Source: Candidatus Cohnella colombiensis
GTDB lineage: Bacteria > Bacillota > Bacilli > Paenibacillales > Paenibacillaceae
Assembly: GCA_029203125.1 (NCBI GenBank)
Contig: CP119317.1
Span: 1,364,001 to 1,428,000 of the forward strand
Direction: 5' to 3'
DNA: 64,000 bases
The notes under the pieces are model-generated. The model searched no databases and had not been told where the DNA came from. It saw only the letters and a program-made list of their open reading frames with translations. Positions 17,468 through 25,929 of this stretch are shown here, in pieces (the stretch's first letter is position 1; every line of letters begins with the position of its first letter). Both the position numbers and the translations under genes were made by a program.

Positions 17468-19174
17468 ATGCTGCGGGAATTAACGATTCGAAATTTAGCA
17501 GTCATCGAACAAGTTACTGCCGAGTTTCATCCAGGCTTTCATGTGCTGACAGGGGAAACGGGTGCGGGTAAGTCGATTGTTATTGATGCTTTGGCATTAG
17601 CGGCAGGTGGTAGAGGCTCCGCTGAGATGATTCGTCATGGATGTGATCGCGCTGAGGTTGAAGCGGTTTTTGATCTGGCCCTTGGGCATCCTGTATGGGA
17701 TGCGCTTGTTCAGCATGGGGTGAACGCATCCGATGATGAGGCACTCATTATTCGTCGTGAGATACTAGCTCAAGGGAAATCGTCTGCTCGAATTAATGGG
17801 CAAAGTGTGACACAGTCGATGCTTCGAGAAGTCGGCGAGCATCTTGTTAATATTCATGGTCAGCATGAACATCAATCGCTATTACGAACTGAGCGTCACC
17901 TAGATTGGCTTGATCTGTTCGCAGGAGAAGAGCTGTTAGCAGAGAAGAAGCAATATCGTCAGCTGTATCAGCAGTATCAAGTTGTGGTCAAAGAGCGGAA
18001 GGAGCTCGAAGAGAGATCGCGACAAGGGATGCAAATGTTAGATCTGTATCGTTATCAGATTGAAGAGATTAATGATGCACATCTGAAGCTCGGTGAAGAC
18101 GAATCGCTCGTTGAGGAGAAACGCAAGCTATCACATGCGGAAAAGCTAACGGATTCTGTTTCCGAAGCATACGACTTACTCTATGGAAGTAAAGGGCTCG
18201 CATCGATGTCGCGTGCGATTTCACGGTTGCAGGATATCGTAAAGGTCGATCCTACCGTACTACAACCGCTGATTGAACAATTGCAGTCAGCTTATTACGG
18301 TGTAGAGGATGCCGCTTATCAATTGCGGGATTATCGTGAAGGTATCGAATCTAATCCGCAGCGACTTGCGCAAATTGAAGATCGTCTTGATGTACTTCAT
18401 GCAATGAAACGTAAATATGGAGAATCGGTAGAACTCATCTTAGCTTATCGTGAACAGATTCAATCTGAAGCACTTCAGTTGGAAAATAGAGATGAAATGT
18501 TACGTGAACTGTCCGATCGTGAAGAGAAGTTGCTTGATGAATTAGGCCGGCGTGCAGAGAAGCTATCTGCTGCAAGACGAACTGCTTCGCAACAATTAGC
18601 AAGTCGTATAGAGCAGGAATTAGCTGATCTACAGATGAATCGATCCGTGTTCGAAGTCAAACTGTCGTCTGGTGTGCTGACGGCAACAGGAACGGATACC
18701 GCAGAATTTTTATTGTCAACTAATCCGGGCGAACCACCCAAGTCGCTTGCTAAAATTGCATCAGGTGGCGAGATGTCACGTGTAATGCTGGCACTTAAAG
18801 CTATTTTTGCGCAAATCGATGAAATTCCAGTGCTTGTATTTGATGAAGTGGACACAGGGGTGAGCGGAAGAGCAGCACAAGCAATCGCGGAGAAGCTCAG
18901 TTTATTGTCCCGCTATTGCCAAGTGTTCTCAATTACACATTTACCTCAAGTTGCATGTATGGCCGATCATCAATATGAAATTGTTAAGCAAATGTCAGCA
19001 GATCAAACTCGTACGTTAACCTCGGTCATTCATTTAACATCCAAGCAACGTGTGGAGGAGCTTGCAAGAATGCTTGGCGGTGTGGAAGTTACGGAAAAAA
19101 CTCGCCATCATGCACAAGAAATGCTTATTCTTGCAAGTGAGGCTAAAAATCGCGTAATAGCGGGAAAAAACTAA
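17468..19174 (+). CDS. recN: DNA repair protein RecN
   Basis: RecN is an SMC-like ATPase recruited early to double-strand breaks. The 568-residue protein has Walker A (GETGAGKSIVID) near the N-terminus, the IHGQHEHQSLL segment, a long coiled coil (about 155-390), a signature ASGGEMSRVMLAL and Walker B (VLVFDEVDTGVSG). ATG 17468 lies 7 nt after GGAGGGG; the frame opens at 17429 with no site. It follows argR after 39 nt. Confidence 0.97.
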   Translation: MLRELTIRNLAVIEQVTAEFHPGFHVLTGETGAGKSIVIDALALAAGGRGSAEMIRHGCDRAEVEAVFDLALGHPVWDALVQHGVNASDDEALIIRREILAQGKSSARINGQSVTQSMLREVGEHLVNIHGQHEHQSLLRTERHLDWLDLFAGEELLAEKKQYRQLYQQYQVVVKERKELEERSRQGMQMLDLYRYQIEEINDAHLKLGEDESLVEEKRKLSHAEKLTDSVSEAYDLLYGSKGLASMSRAISRLQDIVKVDPTVLQPLIEQLQSAYYGVEDAAYQLRDYREGIESNPQRLAQIEDRLDVLHAMKRKYGESVELILAYREQIQSEALQLENRDEMLRELSDREEKLLDELGRRAEKLSAARRTASQQLASRIEQELADLQMNRSVFEVKLSSGVLTATGTDTAEFLLSTNPGEPPKSLAKIASGGEMSRVMLALKAIFAQIDEIPVLVFDEVDTGVSGRAAQAIAEKLSLLSRYCQVFSITHLPQVACMADHQYEIVKQMSADQTRTLTSVIHLTSKQRVEELARMLGGVEVTEKTRHHAQEMLILASEAKNRVIAGKN

Positions 19175-19285
19175 TGTAAAGGAAGGTTTTCGGAAACATA
19201 AAACAGGAGGGGCACGGTTACCTTATAGTTACGTCGCTGGCACGATTCCATAAAGCCGGTCTACACTGTAAGGGAGCGTGAGACT

Positions 19286-20623
19286 TTGGATCAGAAACCG
19301 TCCAGAAAACGCCGGATGGGGCTCGTCATCGTACTAATGATGGTTGTCATCGTCTGTTCCGCACCTGTTCAGCACTTTGCATCTTTTCCGAATCAGTTGA
19401 GATTGTTCCAAGGACAGTCGGTATCCCTTCATTACGCGATGCCCGTGTATGCGCAAGGTACATTGAATCCGCAGGTCGCAAGTGTGAATGGCAATCACAA
19501 GCAATCGTTCAATGTTGATTTGCGAAAGCCAATATCGATTCAACCGCAAAATAGTGGAATGACTGAATTGAAATTGCGCTTATTTGGCAAAATTCCGTTT
19601 AAGACAGTTAGACTTCAAGTAATTCCCGACTTAAGAGTTATTCCTGGAGGGCAGACGATCGGAGTTAAGGTGAAATCTGCAGGTATTATGGTCGTTGGCC
19701 ACCACTTAGTGAATACTGATGGCAAGACTAAAGTATCCCCAGGCGAAGCCGCGAAGTTAAGACTAGGGGATTTGATTATGGAGATTAATGGGGAGCGTTG
19801 TGAAGATATATCGAAAATATCGGCACTTGCTGAGGCTGCTGGAAAGTCAGGAAATCCGTTAAAGTTGCTCGTTCAGCGAGGAAAAGAACGGTTTCGCACC
19901 ACGTTAACTCCGGCATATGACCAAGAGGCAAAATCTTGGCGACTTGGACTTTATATTCGTGATTCAGCAGCAGGTGTAGGCACATTGACGTTCTATGCCC
20001 CCGATCATGGAGTCTACGGTGCACTTGGACATGTCATTACAGATATGGATACGCAAAATCCGATCGTCGTTGGAAGCGGACAAATTTTACAATCGAGTGT
20101 TACCTCCATCTCGAAAAGTCAAAGTGGTGAACCTGGTGAGAAGCGTGCACACTTTGTGAAGGAAGGTAAAACGCTCGGCAATGTGGAACGAAATACGGCA
20201 TTTGGTATTTTCGGTAAGATGTCATCGTTACCAGATCATGCTTATGATGCTGAGCCAATGCCAGTTGCATTTGCCGAAGAGGTTGAAGAAGGACCCGCGC
20301 AAATTTTAACCGTTGTGAATGGACAGAAGGTCGAAAGCTTCAATATCGAAATCGCGCACGTGTCGAGACAAGTGTCGCCAGCGACTAAAGGGATGGTCAT
20401 TCGGATTACGGATCCTAAACTGCTCGAACGAACAGGTGGTATTGTTCAAGGGATGAGCGGCAGTCCAATCATACAAAAAGGCAAGCTTGTCGGAGCTGTA
20501 ACCCATGTTTTTGTGAACGATCCAGCATCGGGCTATGGTTGCTTTATTGAATGGATGCTTCAGGATGCAGGCATTATGTTAAATAGTGGGCAAAAAGAGA
20601 CAGTGACATCTAAGGCGGTATGA
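19286..20623 (+). CDS. spoIVB: SpoIVB peptidase
   Basis: SpoIVB is a forespore-made serine peptidase (S55) that crosses into the intermembrane space and cleaves SpoIVFA, triggering pro-sigma-K processing. The 445-residue protein has a membrane anchor (about 11-27), a PDZ domain (about 110-205), the catalytic His in GALGHVI (residue 249) and Ser in GMSGSP (around 391-393). The start is TTG 19286 behind AAGGGAGCG. The stop codon sits in the loop of the following hairpin. Confidence 0.95.
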   Translation: MDQKPSRKRRMGLVIVLMMVVIVCSAPVQHFASFPNQLRLFQGQSVSLHYAMPVYAQGTLNPQVASVNGNHKQSFNVDLRKPISIQPQNSGMTELKLRLFGKIPFKTVRLQVIPDLRVIPGGQTIGVKVKSAGIMVVGHHLVNTDGKTKVSPGEAAKLRLGDLIMEINGERCEDISKISALAEAAGKSGNPLKLLVQRGKERFRTTLTPAYDQEAKSWRLGLYIRDSAAGVGTLTFYAPDHGVYGALGHVITDMDTQNPIVVGSGQILQSSVTSISKSQSGEPGEKRAHFVKEGKTLGNVERNTAFGIFGKMSSLPDHAYDAEPMPVAFAEEVEEGPAQILTVVNGQKVESFNIEIAHVSRQVSPATKGMVIRITDPKLLERTGGIVQGMSGSPIIQKGKLVGAVTHVFVNDPASGYGCFIEWMLQDAGIMLNSGQKETVTSKAV

Positions 20624-20640
20624 CGCCTTAGATTTTACTT
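20610..20640 (+). terminator. Terminator enclosing the spoIVB stop codon
   Basis: CTAAGGCG (20610-20617) and CGCCTTAG (20624-20631) pair perfectly, and the TGA stop (20621-20623) is in the 6-nt loop. ATTTTACTTG follows. Confidence 0.65.
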
Positions 20641-20703
20641 GTTTATAGGGATTAAACAAGTTACAAACCGCAGCTCATACAACCAACTGAAGAAATGCGA
20701 AAA

Positions 20704-20712
20704 TTTGTCGAA
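20704..20712 (+). promoter_or_regulatory. 0A box upstream of spo0A
   Basis: TTTGTCGAA matches the Spo0A-P binding consensus (TTGTCGAA core) exactly. It lies about 195 nt before the spo0A start, just upstream of a TTGACA at 20745-20750, and suggests autoregulation. Confidence 0.6.
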
Positions 20713-20827
20713 AGAAATAGAATGAAATCGTCATTTGGCGTTTGTTGACATAAATATAATATTATATTGGATTATCACAAAAAAATAAAGAAAAAGATTT
20801 TTTTTGAGAAGGATTTCCCAATTGGAA

Positions 20828-20834
20828 TGTCGAA
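20828..20834 (+). promoter_or_regulatory. Second 0A-type box upstream of spo0A
   Basis: TGTCGAA matches the 7-base 0A core and lies 74 nt before the spo0A start codon. With the site at 20704 it gives two same-strand boxes in one 284-nt intergenic region. Confidence 0.5.
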
Positions 20835-20907
20835 ATCGGAATAACAGGGAAACGATATACGTTTTTCAAACAAATAAATCTCGTACAGAGAAAGGGAGGA
20901 CCAGACA

Positions 20908-21717
20908 TTGCAGCGGATTGAAGTGTTTCTTGCAGACGACAACCGAGAATTTACAAATCTATTATCAGAGTACATCCAAGAGCAGGATGATATGACGGTC
21001 ATCGGAGTGGCGTACAACGGAGAAGAGGTCATTCGTCAGCTCGAGGAATCACGCCGGATTCCAGATGTTATGATCCTCGATATTATTATGCCTCATCTTG
21101 ATGGCTTAGGTGTTTTGGAAAGATTACGGGAATTGAATTTATCCCCTATGCCTAAGATCATCATGTTGACGGCTTTCGGTCAAGAAAGCATTACACAACG
21201 TGCGGTACAGCTGGGTGCATCTTACTATATATTAAAACCGTTCGATATGGACGTGCTTGCTAACCGGATTCGCCAGCTTGCTGGCAATGGATTATCAGCC
21301 TCCGTTACAACGTCGACGGGAACGAACAGCAATCGTTCAAACATCGTACAAATCGGCAAGCCGAAAAATTTGGATGCCAACATTACGAGCATTATCCACG
21401 AAATTGGCGTTCCAGCTCACATTAAGGGATATCAGTATTTACGCGAAGCGATTACGATGGTGTACAACAACATCGAAATTCTTGGCGCAATCACAAAGAC
21501 GCTGTACCCTGCAATCGCTGAGCGTTTCAAGACGACGCCTTCTCGCGTTGAACGCGCCATTCGCCACGCAATCGAGGTCGCTTGGACACGCGGAAACATC
21601 GACAGCATCAGCCACTTGTTCGGCTACACGATCAACATCGCGAAGTCAAAGCCGACCAATAGCGAATTCATCGCGATGGTTGCGGACAAGCTACGGATCG
21701 AGCATAAGGTGAGCTAG
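20908..21717 (+). CDS. spo0A: Sporulation master response regulator Spo0A
   Basis: Spo0A receives phosphate from the phosphorelay and controls entry into sporulation. The 269-residue protein has a receiver domain with the acidic pair Asp10/Asp11, the phosphorylated Asp58 (MILDIIMPHLDG) and the conserved LKPF lysine. A linker and the C-terminal DNA-binding domain follow, with helix-turn-helix SRVERAIRHAIEVAW. Translation starts at TTG 20908, behind AAAGGGAGGA. A strong terminator follows. Confidence 0.98.
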   Translation: MQRIEVFLADDNREFTNLLSEYIQEQDDMTVIGVAYNGEEVIRQLEESRRIPDVMILDIIMPHLDGLGVLERLRELNLSPMPKIIMLTAFGQESITQRAVQLGASYYILKPFDMDVLANRIRQLAGNGLSASVTTSTGTNSNRSNIVQIGKPKNLDANITSIIHEIGVPAHIKGYQYLREAITMVYNNIEILGAITKTLYPAIAERFKTTPSRVERAIRHAIEVAWTRGNIDSISHLFGYTINIAKSKPTNSEFIAMVADKLRIEHKVS

Positions 21718-21739
21718 TAATTTTGAGAGCAATACATTT

Positions 21740-21785
21740 AAAGGGCCTAGCCAAAAGCTAATCTTTTGGAAAAGCCCTTTTTTTG
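21740..21785 (+). terminator. Terminator after spo0A
   Basis: AAAGGGC and CCAAAAG pair with CTTTTGG and GCCCTTT, followed by a continuous T-run reaching 21785. Confidence 0.85.
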
Positions 21786-21809
21786 TTGGAAATTAGAACA
21801 TCAAATAGT

Positions 21810-21970
21810 ACTGCGTGCGTCGGATGGGGCGTTACGGATGCTTTAGTGATAAAAAGTGTCACTGCGTGAGTCGGATGTGGCGATTGGGGTTCAGTAGTAA
21901 TAAAAAGTGTCAATGCGTGCATTGGATGAGGTGTTTTGGGTACTGTAGTAATAAAAAGTGTCACTGTGTG
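21810..21970 (+). repeat. 51-bp tandem repeat, 3.2 copies, between spo0A and cysJ
   Basis: Three units (21810-21860, 21861-21911, 21912-21962) plus 8 bases of a fourth. Each unit begins ACTGCGTG or close, has a GGATG in the middle and ends in AAAAAGTGTC. Both strands stay open only because 51 is a multiple of three; neither has a ribosome site or conserved start, so I treat it as non-coding. The rest of this 458-nt gap holds the spo0A terminator and, from 22020 to 22175, a stretch in which I see no convincing feature other than the cysJ ribosome site. Confidence 0.8.
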
Positions 21971-22175
21971 TTGACACTGCAAAAGGTCATCCGAAATTAA
22001 CCGCATCCGTAAAGGTGGTGGTCTATTTTTGATTTGTCACAGCTCCGTGAAAAGCCTTGATTAATCGGCATAAATCAACTGGAATCCGTTGACCATTTCC
22101 GACAATTGTGGTAGTTTGGTAATAATTCATATCAGGATACTGTGAATCAACATGGGAATCTAAACGAGGTGGAAA

Positions 22176-24011
22176 TTGTTGCAGCTTCAAGTAACGAATA
22201 GTCCTTTCACTCAGGAGCAAGTTGAGCTTCTTAATCGTCTTTTGCCAAACCTGAGCGACGCACAACGGAGTTGGTTGAGCGGCTATCTAACAGCCGTTCA
22301 AAGTACATCATTCTCTGCACCAAGCGCTACGAATGTAGCCTCACAATCTACAGCACAAGCAGCAACACAAGCTCCGATCGCACGCGAGGTCACGATATTG
22401 TTCGGATCTCAGACGGGTAACAGTCAGCGCTTAGCGAAGAGCTTATCGAAGAAGCTAAGTGAACAAGGCTTAGAAGTAACTCTTACATCTATGAGTGATT
22501 TTAAACCGAATACGTTGAAAAAAGTGCAAGATCTGCTGCTCCTAGTGAGCACGCATGGTGAAGGTGATCCTCCGGATAACGCACTGCCATTTTACGAATT
22601 TCTTCATAGCAAGCGTGCGCCGAAACTCGACGAGTTGCGGTTTTCAGTGCTTGCTCTGGGAGATAGCTCCTACGAATTTTTTTGTAAAACAGGCAAAGAC
22701 TTCGATCAGCGCCTAGAGGAGCTCGGTGCTAAGCGACTTACTGATCGTGTGGACTGTGACGTCGATTATGATGAACCTGCCGCAGAATGGTTTGCGAGTG
22801 TTAGTGGAGCTTTGAGTAACGCTTCATCCACGGCACCTACTCAGTCATCAGTTGCTACAATTAGTGATGCACAAGGGGAATCGCAATATTCACGTACCCA
22901 TCCATTTCAAGCAGAAGTTCTTGAAAATATTAATTTAAACGGTCGCGGTTCTTCGCGTGAAACCCGTCACCTTGAGTTGTCGCTTGAGGGTTCGAATTTG
23001 CAATATGAACCGGGCGATTGCTTAGGGATATACCCTGAGAATAATCCGCAATTGGTCGATCAACTTGTCTCTGCACTTGGCTGGAACGCTGACGAGCAAG
23101 TGTCCGTCAATAAGCAGGGAGAGCAACGTGCTCTTCGTGATGCCTTGCGAAACAACTTCGAAATCACTGTGCTTACTAAGCCTGTGCTTGAACAAGCGGT
23201 CAAACTGACAGCAAATGAAGGGTTAAGTAAACTGCTAGCGGCGGGCAATGAAGCTGAGTTAAAAGCGTATATCAAAGAACGTGATCTTCTTGATCTTGTT
23301 CAAGATTTCGGGCCTTGGAATGCGACTGCTGCTCAATTCGTTAGTATTCTAAGAAAGTTGCCGGCAAGACTTTATTCGATTGCAAGCAGTAATCAAGCGA
23401 ATCCTGATGAAGTTCACCTCACGATTCGTGCTGTACGCTATGAAACGCTGGGTCGCGATCGCTTTGGCGTATGTTCGACACAAGTGGCAGAACGTCTTGA
23501 GATTGGTGACACACTGCCTGTATATATTCACCAAAACCCGAACTTCAAGCTACCGGCGAATCCGGATGCTCCGATCATCATGATCGGGCCAGGAACGGGC
23601 GTTGCACCTTTTCGCGCGTTCGTAGAAGAGCGTGCCGAGCTCGGTGCAACAGGGAAGTCATGGCTGTTCTATGGCGACCAGCACTTTCTCACAGACTTCC
23701 TGTACCAGACCGATTGGCAGCGTTGGATTAAAGAAGGTGCGCTTACCAAGATGGATGTTGCATTTTCACGTGATACGGACCAAAAAGTATATGTGCAGCA
23801 TCGTATGCTAGAAAAAGGTCGCGAGCTCTTCGAGTGGCTGGAAGAAGGAGCTAGTGTATATATTTGTGGTGATGAGAAGCACATGGCGCATGATGTTCAT
23901 GCTGCATTGCTTACGATTATAGAGCGCGAAGGCGGTAAGAGTTCGGAAGAAGCCGCAGCGTATCTTGCAAATCTACAGCAGCAGAAACGTTATCAACGGG
24001 ATGTGTACTAA
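22176..24011 (+). CDS. cysJ: Sulfite reductase flavoprotein subunit
   Basis: CysJ passes electrons from NADPH through FAD and FMN to CysI for reduction of sulfite to sulfide. The 611-residue protein has an N-terminal leader with a low-complexity linker, a flavodoxin domain (GSQTGNSQRLAKSL; THGEGDPPDN), a cytochrome P450-reductase-type FAD domain (RLYSIASS) and a NADPH domain (GPGTGVAPFRAFVEER). TTG 22176 follows GAGGTGG. cysI is 27 nt downstream, so they form an operon. Confidence 0.95.
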   Translation: MLQLQVTNSPFTQEQVELLNRLLPNLSDAQRSWLSGYLTAVQSTSFSAPSATNVASQSTAQAATQAPIAREVTILFGSQTGNSQRLAKSLSKKLSEQGLEVTLTSMSDFKPNTLKKVQDLLLLVSTHGEGDPPDNALPFYEFLHSKRAPKLDELRFSVLALGDSSYEFFCKTGKDFDQRLEELGAKRLTDRVDCDVDYDEPAAEWFASVSGALSNASSTAPTQSSVATISDAQGESQYSRTHPFQAEVLENINLNGRGSSRETRHLELSLEGSNLQYEPGDCLGIYPENNPQLVDQLVSALGWNADEQVSVNKQGEQRALRDALRNNFEITVLTKPVLEQAVKLTANEGLSKLLAAGNEAELKAYIKERDLLDLVQDFGPWNATAAQFVSILRKLPARLYSIASSNQANPDEVHLTIRAVRYETLGRDRFGVCSTQVAERLEIGDTLPVYIHQNPNFKLPANPDAPIIMIGPGTGVAPFRAFVEERAELGATGKSWLFYGDQHFLTDFLYQTDWQRWIKEGALTKMDVAFSRDTDQKVYVQHRMLEKGRELFEWLEEGASVYICGDEKHMAHDVHAALLTIIEREGGKSSEEAAAYLANLQQQKRYQRDVY

Positions 24012-24038
24012 GTCAGAAGAAAGTGAGGGGGTAGCACA

Positions 24039-25763
24039 ATGGCATCAAGTCGTCTTGAAATCACAAAGGGCATGCCGCCCAGTGATGTTGAAGATATAAA
24101 ACGTCGGAGTAACTACTTGCGTGGAGGACTCGAAGAGAGTCTGCATGTTGAAATCACCGGTTCAATGGATGAAGATGAGAACCGCTTGATGAAGCACCAC
24201 GGAAGCTATATGCAGGACGATCGGGACGTACGCAATGAACGAAAAAAACAAAAACTGGAGCCTTCCTATCAATTCATGGTGCGGATTCGCGCGCCAGGTG
24301 GGATTGTTACACCTGAGCAATGGATTGAATTAGATCGGATAGCCCAGAAGTATGCGAGTGGTTCGCTTCGTCTTACAACTCGTCAAGCGATTCAATTTCA
24401 TGGCATCTTAAAGAGAAATTTGAAGACTAGCATCCGCGAGATGAATGATGCGTTAATTACGACTCTTGCAGCTTGCGGAGATGTCAACCGGAATTTGATG
24501 TTTAATCCGAATCCGTATAACGCAGAGGCGCACCCTGAGGTGTATGAATGGGCAGAAAAGCTCGTCTATCACCTTGCTCCTCGGACGAACGCCTACAACG
24601 AGATATGGCTCGATGGTGAGAAGATCGTTGATACGCGTGATCCAAACGAAGAAGTAGAGCCTATTTACGGACCGGTCTATTTGCCTCGCAAATTCAAGAT
24701 CGGAGTAACTGTACCCCCAACAAATGACGTGGATGTCTATTCACAGGACTTGGGCTATATTGCAATCTATGAACAGGGTAAGCTACAAGGCTTTAATGTA
24801 ACAGTCGGCGGTGGCATGGGGATGACCCATGGCGATACGCTAACTTACCCTCAACTTGGTCGTCTGATTGGCTTCTGCCCCGCTGACAAAATGATTGACG
24901 TTGCAGAAAAAACGGTGACGATTCAACGCGATTTCGGTAATCGTTCGGTTCGCAAATATGCGCGCTTCAAGTATACGATTGATGATCGCGGTATCGAGTG
25001 GTTCGTCGATGAGCTTCATGCGAGATTGGGCTGGAAGCTAGAGCCTGCGCGTGAATATCACTTCGATCATAACGGTGACCGTATGGGTTGGGTGAAAGGC
25101 AACAACGGCAAATGGCATCTGACCTTGTTTATTCAGAATGGTCGAATCATTGACCAAGAAGGTTATCCATTGATGACAGGACTTCGTGAAATTGCCAAAA
25201 TTCATACCGGAGACTTCCGCGTTTCTCCGAATCAGAACATTGTAATTAGCAATGTAACGAGTCAGAAGAAGCGTAAAATCGAAGAGCTAGTGGCGAAATA
25301 TAGTTTAACTGATGGAGCTCATCTATCCGCATTGCGTCGTAATTCGATGGCATGTGTGGCATTCCCGACTTGCGGCATGGCGATGTCGGAAGCGGAGCGT
25401 TATTTTCCAGAGCTGCTTGAGAAGATCGAAGTCATCTTGAATGAGTACGGATTGCATGATGAAGAGATTGTTACACGTATGACAGGCTGTCCGAACGGCT
25501 GTGCAAGGCCCGCACTTGCTGAATTATCGTTTATTGGTAAAGCGCAAGGGAAGTACAATATGTACTTGGGAGCGAGCTTCACAGGAGATCGATTGAATAA
25601 GCTATACAAAGAAAATATTGGCGAAGAAGAAATTTTGTCCTCGCTGCGTCCTATTTTCAAGCAATTTGCAGAGGAACGTCAGCCTGGTGAACACTTCGGT
25701 GATTTTGTAATCCGAGCTGGATACGTTAAAGCAGTCAGCGGAGGCCAAGATTTCCACGATTAA
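24039..25763 (+). CDS. cysI: Sulfite reductase hemoprotein subunit
   Basis: CysI binds siroheme and a 4Fe-4S cluster and carries out the six-electron reduction of sulfite. The 574-residue protein has LTTRQAIQFHGI and the cluster cysteines in CVAFPTC and TGCPNGCARP. GAGGGGGTAGC precedes the ATG. A strong terminator closes the cysJI operon. Confidence 0.96.
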   Translation: MASSRLEITKGMPPSDVEDIKRRSNYLRGGLEESLHVEITGSMDEDENRLMKHHGSYMQDDRDVRNERKKQKLEPSYQFMVRIRAPGGIVTPEQWIELDRIAQKYASGSLRLTTRQAIQFHGILKRNLKTSIREMNDALITTLAACGDVNRNLMFNPNPYNAEAHPEVYEWAEKLVYHLAPRTNAYNEIWLDGEKIVDTRDPNEEVEPIYGPVYLPRKFKIGVTVPPTNDVDVYSQDLGYIAIYEQGKLQGFNVTVGGGMGMTHGDTLTYPQLGRLIGFCPADKMIDVAEKTVTIQRDFGNRSVRKYARFKYTIDDRGIEWFVDELHARLGWKLEPAREYHFDHNGDRMGWVKGNNGKWHLTLFIQNGRIIDQEGYPLMTGLREIAKIHTGDFRVSPNQNIVISNVTSQKKRKIEELVAKYSLTDGAHLSALRRNSMACVAFPTCGMAMSEAERYFPELLEKIEVILNEYGLHDEEIVTRMTGCPNGCARPALAELSFIGKAQGKYNMYLGASFTGDRLNKLYKENIGEEEILSSLRPIFKQFAEERQPGEHFGDFVIRAGYVKAVSGGQDFHD

Positions 25764-25782
25764 TTTACTTTTGTGTTAAATT

Positions 25783-25828
25783 AACAATCCCATTCCATCA
25801 AAAAAAGTGGATTGGGATTGTTTTATTT
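25783..25828 (+). terminator. Terminator after cysI
   Basis: AACAATCCCA and TCCA pair with TGGA and TGGGATTGTT around an A-rich loop, followed by TTTATTTT. Confidence 0.85.
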
Positions 25829-25929
25829 TGATTTTAACTACAATTTCAGCTTCTTTTAATGTAAAGATTTGAAAATCTGATATAGTAGTGAAGTCGGTTT
25901 TATACACATTAAGGGGGAAAACGGAAGAA

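Noticed and set aside
19205..19215. Ribosome-site-like AGGAGGGGC between recN and spoIVB
   Set aside because: No start codon follows at a usable distance; spoIVB has its own site near 19270.
20810..20842. Sigma-H promoter for spo0A
   Set aside because: AGGATT at 20810 and GAAT at 20825 or 20839 give start-to-start distances of 15 or 29, against the expected 21-22.
21758..22006. Repetitive small proteins on either strand after spo0A
   Set aside because: They arise from the 51-bp repeat, overlap the spo0A terminator and lack ribosome sites.
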